A DNA stretch of 64,000 nt from Isoetes taiwanensis. Its lineage: Eukaryota > Streptophyta > Lycopodiopsida > Isoetales > Isoetaceae. The position numbers were made by a program, and so were the translations under genes. Under the pieces are notes generated by a model. The model was not told the DNA's origin, ran no database searches, and was given only the letters and a program-made list of their open reading frames with translations. This document shows positions 58,988 to 64,000 of the stretch, one piece after another; the first letter of the stretch is position 1, and every line of letters starts with the position of its first letter. Location of the stretch: assembly GCA_021234155.1 (NCBI GenBank), contig JAJEKV010000002.1:13415039-13479038 (forward strand). The letters are read 5' to 3'.

Positions 58988-60290
58988 ATGTCTCCTGTAA
59001 TTTTTGTGTTCTTGCCCCATTTACAGAACTCCCAAGGTCAAGAAGTGGGAGGTTTTGTCTCAATAGATTCGTGGGTGAGTATGCTGCCATCAACGAGGGG
59101 CGAGCATAGAGTTAAGCGACAAAGGCGATCAGACGTGCGGACACATTGGATAGGTAGGATAAAAGAGTTCAAGTTGAATTCTAGCGGCCGGAAAGTGGAA
59201 AGTATAACAATACGACATGCATATACCCCTTCTGATATGGCCAAAGAGCTAATCTCCACCAAAAACAGCTTCCCAAAATTGCCCGCAAATGGTAGCCACC
59301 TTAATCGGATCACACGACGCGAAGCTAGCTGTCAGCTACTTAACTGCGTAGAGATAGTTTCGCGTCGTGTGATCTCCTTATCTTTTCATTTCTTTCGTTG
59401 ACACGTGTTTACAAACAAATTTAGTGTGCAGGTTTATGTTTATCAGACGTCGTGGATGTCATTCCGGCCGAAAGTATTAGTAGTGTACTTGTCGTGTATC
59501 ACATAGACATCGGAATTGTCCTTTTCCAAGGTATGGATGCCGTGACCTTGCGGGGTATAGGCATCTGGTTTTACGGACATGATTATAACGTAAAGGTCAG
59601 GAAACCGAGCTTGAGGCCGGTTGAATTGCCCCCTTTAAGTGAACTTTGTAAGCCACAGACTAATGAGAACAATGTAATTGCAATGAAGAAATGCATGGCT
59701 AACGAGGTGCAAGCGGGAATGTCTGAAAACGGAGGCGTGAGGATGAGTTTCAAAATCTTCACACCGTTTGAGGTATTTGCTAACATATTCCAGATGGCGC
59801 AGGAAGTTCGAAAAGCTCCGAAGACATATACGTGCTTTCTCCCCCCTGCCGATTTTGTGGATGGCTTATTTTTGGTTCCGACCTGGGATGTTCGATTCCA
59901 CGAATCATCCAGTCAACTAACAGAGGTCCGCGTAGTTAAGTCCTCCTTTAAGTTCAGATACTTTCTTCCAAAACAATATTTATACGTTAATTGTCAACTA
60001 GAACGAAGGAAATGTAAAAAGAGAGGTTGCACAACTTTTTTGGGAGCCATTTGAGGACCATAATGACACTCCGATGCGGTGGATATTCGAGTATGGAGAG
60101 GGGAGGAAGTCATTTATACAGCCACCATGGAAAGTTTAATGGCCATTATCGAGCTAAGAGTGCTAATGGAGACAGAGGAGATTGCGGCGACTTCCATTAT
60201 TTTATTGATGGCATTAGGGTTGGTTACAGGCAAGAGGGAAATGTAAAGTTTAGTGAGTTCGCGATCAACAAGAAATTGTCTATCGCCTAG
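58988..60290 (+). CDS. BAH-domain protein (two exons plus damaged C-terminus)
   Basis: The first exon, from ATG 58988 or from the acceptor-like TTTACAG at 59026, reaches 59291 and carries VSIDSWVSML ... HWIGRIKEFKLN ... RHAYTPSDMAK, the first half of a BAH fold. A phase-consistent intron (GTAGCC ... GTGCAG, 59292-59431) joins to LCLSDVVDVIPAESI, which matches the ELFLSDHFDV-type strand of plant BAH proteins. BAH domains bind nucleosomes or modified histone tails. The rest (to 60054) is unknown; frames then shift to FWEPFEDHNDTPMRW and finally to a tail ending at 60290 (FHYFIDGIRVGYRQEGNVKF). The intron contains hairpin A. The BAH call rests on pattern only. Confidence 0.5.
59308..59374. repeat. 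Hairpin A (TCACACGACGCGAA arms)
   Basis: GATCACACGACGCGAA at 59308-59323 and its exact complement at 59359-59374 enclose a 35-nt loop. It lies in the predicted intron of the BAH gene. Confidence 0.9.
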
Positions 60291-60320
60291 CGCTTTGAAT
60301 CTCGGTTTTTTATTTGTGTT

Positions 60321-60380
60321 TTTGTCCGATGTTTTTTTAGGGTTCCGTATTTTGTCCGATATTTTTTTAGGGTTCCGTAC
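60321..60380. repeat. 30-bp tandem duplication
   Basis: Two units of TTTGTCCGAT(g/a)TTTTTTTAG plus GGTTCCGTA(t/c), at 60321-60350 and 60351-60380, between the BAH and H3-like genes. Confidence 0.9.
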
Positions 60381-60500
60381 AATTATTTAAAAATGTTACC
60401 ATCATCTTTTACTTTAACTTCTGTTTTTTACTATTTATCTCTTGCCAGTTGTCTATTTTTGTCAGTGTTCGTAGTATAAAGCGCCATCCGTTGAGAAGCC

Positions 60501-61294
60501 ATGGCAAGAACTAAGCAAACTGCAAGGATCCATCCAGGTGGTGTAAGGCCAGGTGATTACATTAGTCCGCCTTCTTCATCTGACTCTGAAGTCTCTGATA
60601 GAGATTCTCCTCCTCCGACCATGCCTAACAGAAGACCCGAAAAGAAACCGCATGACGTATTTGGGAGAAGCAGCCCGAGTAAGTAGGGGGAGGCACACCT
60701 GGTTCGGAGACAGAGGATGAAAATGTGAGAGACCCGGCGAGCGTAATATGACGGCGGATTAATTATTAGGCAGCCGCCTCTTCTTGCTCTTCCTCTCCTC
60801 CCCGCCTCCCCGGGTGGAGGTGCCAGGACCTTCAAATCAAAGGAGGAGGCCCAACGCCAGAAAGGGGAAGGCGACCAGGAATGTGAGGAGACGGCCGGAA
60901 GAGTCGGCCGAGGAACAGCCTGCAAATGCTGGGGTGAGGAGGCGGCCGGAAGAGTCGGCCGAGCAAATGTGCTCCAAATGCCGGGTGGGTGAGGGTAGTG
61001 GCGGAAGCGGAAGACTAAGCGGCATTAAAAAGCTTCGCGAGATTAAGAAGTATCGTAAGAGCACCGGAGATGGTCATTCCGCGCCTCCCATTTGCCGTGG
61101 GCTGGAGAGAGATTCCGCAAGAGTGTGGTGCGATACATCATACCGCCATGTAATTCAAGCAAACCGCCTTTAAATGCTCTTCAAATGGCTTCGAAGGCGG
61201 TTGGTGTCGGTCTGTTCGAGGACTCGCAGCTTTGCAAGCAATACATGCCAAGCGGGTGACCATCATGCCCAAGGACATGCGCCTCTTTACATAA
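60501..61294 (+). pseudogene. Histone H3-like gene with very long N-terminal tail, frames broken
   Basis: Exon 1 (60501-60678) begins MARTKQTARIHPGG; the first nine residues equal canonical H3, then it diverges and becomes Ser/Pro-rich. A phase-consistent intron (GTAAGT...TTATTAG, 60679-60769) leads to an Arg/Glu-rich tail and then SGIKKLREIKKYRKST at 61018-61065, matching the H3 alpha-N region. After a one-base gain at 61066 the fold continues (EMVIPRLPF ... REI). Then, in further frames, come NALQMASKAVGVGLFEDSQL at 61173-61232 and AIHAKRVTIMPKD at 61238-61276, ending in TAA at 61292. The tail is about 150 residues against some 40 in normal H3. Plant CENH3 also starts MARTK and varies in its tail, so a CENH3-like origin is possible. 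Frame breaks suggest a pseudogene or consensus errors. Confidence 0.75.
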
Positions 61295-61506
61295 GGGATC
61301 CCGAGTACTATGGTCAAAATTTTATGGCTGAATACAACAAGAAGAAAGACCCCTTTAAAAAGGCCGTGAAGTGCCTTTTTGTTTTTTTTTTCATATGTAT
61401 AATATTTCTTAATGTAATGGCTTTATAAGCTTAATCTCTTAGTCCATTTCTTTCTTAGAAGCCTAGCTTCAGACTTTGTATTTTTTTTTTTAATGTTATA
61501 TCGTGA

Positions 61507-61579
61507 GGATCACACGACGCCAAGCAGACAAGCATTGTGCTTTTTGTTGCACATAGTAGTCTTCGGCGTCGTGTGATCC
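61507..61579. repeat. Hairpin B (TCACACGACGCC arms)
   Basis: GGATCACACGACGCC at 61507-61521 pairs exactly with GGCGTCGTGTGATCC at 61565-61579 (43-nt loop), with a few more imperfect pairs. It stands between the H3-like gene and the next gene. Confidence 0.9.
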
Positions 61580-61706
61580 AACCCTAACCCTAAAATGTAC
61601 GGACAAATCTCCCCACAACGATAATCGACAACGGCTACTTGAGTCCAAAAGTGACAAAACTTTACCGCCTCCTAAACATCTTCTTGTTTTCGCTGCTTGC
61701 TTCGCC

Positions 61707-63103
61707 ATGGATTGTTATGTGAAGTTCCCGGAATGGTATGCATCCGCCCCTCATGACAACGAGGAAGGCGTACCGACCGCGATTTATCCGTTCTATTGCA
61801 AGGAGTTGGACATCATGGCAAACAAGAGAGCGAGCTTGATGCTATCGCGAGGTTGCCTTAGCTTTCACCCGGACCGCTTGGTCTCGGGGCCAAGACGCCC
61901 TTTGCGATGTCCCCTCGCTCGTGGATTCCAAAACCAGCTCTAGAGGAGGCGGCTTCCCATTTGCAAACGGGGAAGATGTTTTTCAAGAATGCTTTAGCAA
62001 CGGGCTCCTCCCGGCCGCCGCCCTTGTGCTTAAGAAGGTATCTTATTTCTCTTTGCCGCTTGCATTTGCTAGTTATTGCATTCCCGCGGCCAAACCGAAG
62101 ATACACCGGAAACAATGAAATCTTTTAAGCCAAGGGGGTCAGTTATGTGTGATGATGTTGACTATGACGAGAAATGGAGATAGATCTACAAGAAGAAGAG
62201 CAAGAATGTAGGAGTTTTAGCTTCGACGACGACCGCCTTGGGTGAACCAGAGGAGGGAGATGATTCTGAAGGTGATGGGGATGGGGATGAGGATGAAAAG
62301 AAGTTGTCTGACATAACGCCAATTTTAGTGGAAGGCAAAGAATACCTATTGCTAAGTGATATACTGAGGAACCCGTCTTTGTTACGAATGTGTGCTAGGG
62401 AAGACGAGCTTATCAGTACCTTGGCCGAATGGGTAAACTTAGGCCTAGATTTTGAAGAGGATTTGGACAAAGAGATGTTTGAAGTGTCTAATTATACCGG
62501 CAATGCTATAAAGCTTAAAGAAGCCTATGAGAGGCTGGAGTCTCGATTTGCTCAAGATGAGGCGAATCTACCAACGGAAGAAGAATTCCAGCGTCTCCGT
62601 GCAAAGCTGCCAAGCAGGCCCTTCAGTCAATCGTGGCAGCATAAGCCTCGTAGATGAGGATAAATGTGAAGAAGATAGGCTTGAGGGTTCTTATTTGTGG
62701 GAAGTAGATGATTTTTCTTGCCGACATGCACGCGGGGGACAAGAAAGATTGAAGGACTCTACATTGTTACGATATATCTCAAGATTCGTTAATGGGGGTC
62801 TTCAGCAGAACTTTCAGTCCAAAAGGTGCAGAGTTTGTCTATTACATCCGTGCATTATGCATGTTCGGGAACCATTCCCAATTGGCATCAAACACTGAAA
62901 GGGTGATAGCAATTCGGCGGGATGTTGTGCTACAATATTTTGACGACCAAGCCGGTCGGCGGGCGAGCAGTATGTTAAATTTTTTAGCTGCTAGCTTGAC
63001 TCACCCAAGGTTGGAAGCTGGGGTCGATAACATGGAAGTCATTGCCTTATTGGATCAGTGCGGCAGGGGATTGAAAGAGCATGAAATTGACGACGAAGCT
63101 TGA
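61707..63103 (+). pseudogene. Unrecognised acidic protein gene, several frame breaks
   Basis: An ATG at 61707 in good context opens MDCYVKFPEWYASAP ... IYPFYCKELDIMANKRAS. Frame changes near 61.86 kb lead to FPFANGEDVFQECFSNGLLP or its alternative. From 62116, MKSFKPRGSVMCDDVDYDEK runs to a TAG at 62181, followed by an acidic run (EEGDDSEGDGDGDEDEKK) and a helical segment (ILVEGKEYLLLSDILRNPSL, LKEAYERLESRFAQDEANLP). After another shift near 62.65 kb comes GAEFVYYIRALCMFGNHSQL ... DVVLQYFDDQAGRRASSML to the stop at 63103. I do not recognise the family. Composition suggests a nuclear or structural protein; no signal peptide or membrane segment is clear. Confidence 0.45.
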
Positions 63104-63206
63104 GAAATTGGAAGTTATATGTTTTCCAACTTGTATCGGTAAAATTATTTATGTACAGATTGTCCTTCCGAAATTCCTAATAAAAATTATTTTATTTGTA
63201 TTTATT

Positions 63207-63269
63207 CACATCACGCGAAATACATCAGTCTGCTTTTCTGTCATATCTAGGTTTTCGCGTCGTGTGATA
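63207..63269. repeat. Hairpin C (one arm shortened)
   Basis: Left arm CATCACGCGAAA (63209-63220) lacks five bases relative to the right arm TTTTCGCGTCGTGTGAT (63252-63268). The right arm can also pair with hairpin D's left arm. It lies about 100 bp after the stop at 63103. Confidence 0.75.
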
Positions 63270-63324
63270 TTTATCTCGAAGAAATGAAATATTATTGGAA
63301 AAAAACAATTAATTTATTTATTCC

Positions 63325-63353
63325 TCACACGACGCGAGAAGCAACTCGTGTGA
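63325..63353. repeat. Hairpin D
   Basis: TCACACGA (63325-63332) pairs with TCGTGTGA (63346-63353) around GCGAGAAGC. The longer left arm TCACACGACGCGAGAA also complements the right arm of hairpin C across an AT-rich 57-nt loop. It lies just upstream of a TATA box. Confidence 0.8.
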
Positions 63354-63360
63354 CTCATGT

Positions 63361-63368
63361 TATAAATA
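63361..63368 (+). promoter_or_regulatory. TATA box of the coiled-coil gene
   Basis: TATAAATA at 63361, 94 bp before the ATG at 63455 and directly after hairpin D. The distance argues for the 63455 start over the ATG at 63377, which would lie at or before the expected transcription start. Confidence 0.5.
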
Positions 63369-63454
63369 GAAGACCGATGTCCACGCTGACCTCCCGACGC
63401 CTTCGCCTTCGCTCATCTTCTACTTCCGGCTTCCGCCTTCCACCTTCCAGCCCG

Positions 63455-63823
63455 ATGGCATCATCATCTTCCTCTAGCAAGCGACCACGCCAAGATAGCA
63501 CTCCGCAGGCTCGTGAAGCTGCCGTGGACATCACCCTTGGTAAAGTGGTGATGAAGAGATTCAAGGAGATCCATGATGAAAACAACCGCCTCGCCGCCGA
63601 GAGAACAATGAGGCGGTCGACGCATTAGCCTTCACGAGGGGCTGCCGCGACGGCGAGACGTTGAGCTCGTGGAAACATTCGCCATGTACCAAGAGGCGAC
63701 GAGCCGCAGGGCCGAGGCAGTTGAAACCGCTCACATGATTTCGCAGGCCTTAGAAGATATGGAGAAGAAGCTCCGAGCTGCGGAGGATGAGAACGCACCT
63801 ACGGCCAAATTTTGCAGGACATG
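63455..63823 (+). CDS. Short coiled-coil protein, frame broken near 63.61 kb
   Basis: Starts MASSSSSSKRPRQDSTPQ, with a basic NLS-like KRPR, then a helix (VVMKRFKEIHDENNRLAAE). One- and two-base shifts near 63.61-63.66 kb move to further coil (MYQEATSRRAEAVETAHM, LEDMEKKLRAAEDENA) ending at 63823. Low-complexity Ser start plus coiled coil recalls plant structural or transposon-associated proteins, but I cannot name a family. Poly-A-signal-like AATAAA-type words are absent; an AT-rich stretch and hairpin E follow. Confidence 0.5.
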
Positions 63824-63956
63824 AAAATCAGCTAGAGGATCATGAAGATCCCTAGCCCGTTGTATCTATCTATTTTTGCTTCAAAGAAAAGTTTTCTCTA
63901 TTTTTTGCTTCTATCTATCCTCTTGTTCCAATGTATGTTCTGTTTTTATTAAAAAT

Positions 63957-64000
63957 ATCACGACGCCGAAATGCCTTGCTTGCAATTAGGTAGCAATCAA
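63957..64000. repeat. Hairpin E, left arm only (cut by window end)
   Basis: TATCACGACGCCGAAA at 63956-63971 resembles the arms of hairpin B, with the internal ACACGACG shortened. The partner arm, if present, lies beyond 64000. Confidence 0.5.

Noticed and set aside
61507-61579. Animal-type histone mRNA 3' stem-loop behind the H3-like gene
   Set aside because: Size and sequence do not fit the short conserved histone stem-loop, plants polyadenylate histone mRNAs, and the same hairpin occurs in non-histone positions.
1-64000. tRNA, rRNA or organellar genes
   Set aside because: I looked for tRNA B-box words and rRNA-like conserved stretches and found none that fit; the AsnRS and retroelement primer sites are the only tRNA-related signals.

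Overview
This window looks like nuclear DNA of a land plant with a large, transposon-filled genome. The evidence is Ty3/gypsy chromoviruses, Tat/Athila-like gypsy elements and Ty1/copia elements in the plant style, LINE fragments with a zf-RVT domain, GT-AG introns, and gene relics (asparaginyl-tRNA synthetase, BAH, FCP1-like HAD, Ulp1 protease) of eukaryotic type. I cannot name the species; the number of diverged relics would fit a fern or another non-angiosperm, but that is a guess. Almost every coding region is interrupted by stops or frameshifts. Some of this is real decay and some may be consensus error: the two LTRs of one element are identical over long AT-rich stretches and differ mostly by small indels in CG/CHG-rich patches.

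Layout. 1-5.4 kb (+): a coiled-coil/RING-like/Ulp1-protease locus followed at once by an FCP1-like HAD fragment. 5.9-7.4 kb (-): a decayed transposase of the DFAEN...SDG...GSGHGKG type. 8.4-9.2 kb (-): a 5'-truncated LINE with target-site duplication. 10.2-11.1 kb (+): an asparaginyl-tRNA synthetase pseudogene. 13.3-17.7 kb (-): a second, diverged copy of the coiled-coil/RING ... FCP1-like set in the same order. 19.3-25.5 kb (-): a gypsy fragment (family B) split by a 3.9-kb repeat-rich insertion. 26-28 kb: arrays built on a palindrome with core AAATTGGGC..GCCCAATTT. 28.3-37.6 kb (-): a gypsy chromovirus (family A) with 2.3-kb LTRs. 37.7-48.8 kb (+): a family-B gypsy with both LTRs, a GTCTT target duplication and a long extra region after integrase. 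50.1-58.3 kb: a third family-B gag fragment, split by a copia element (GGACC target duplication) whose left end is an inverted-plus-forward LTR palindrome; the copia in turn holds a LINE tail and a 2.1-kb terminal-inverted-repeat element.

58.9-64 kb (+) is the most unusual part. It holds a BAH-domain gene, a broken histone H3-like gene with a very long N-terminal tail that starts with the exact H3 tail peptide MARTKQTAR, an unrecognised acidic gene, and a coiled-coil gene. Short hairpins sharing the arm TCACACGACGC lie in an intron and near the gene ends, and two of them show a compensatory base change. Whether this is a captured chromatin gene set, a remnant of a large integrated DNA element or a chance neighbourhood cannot be settled from sequence reading alone.
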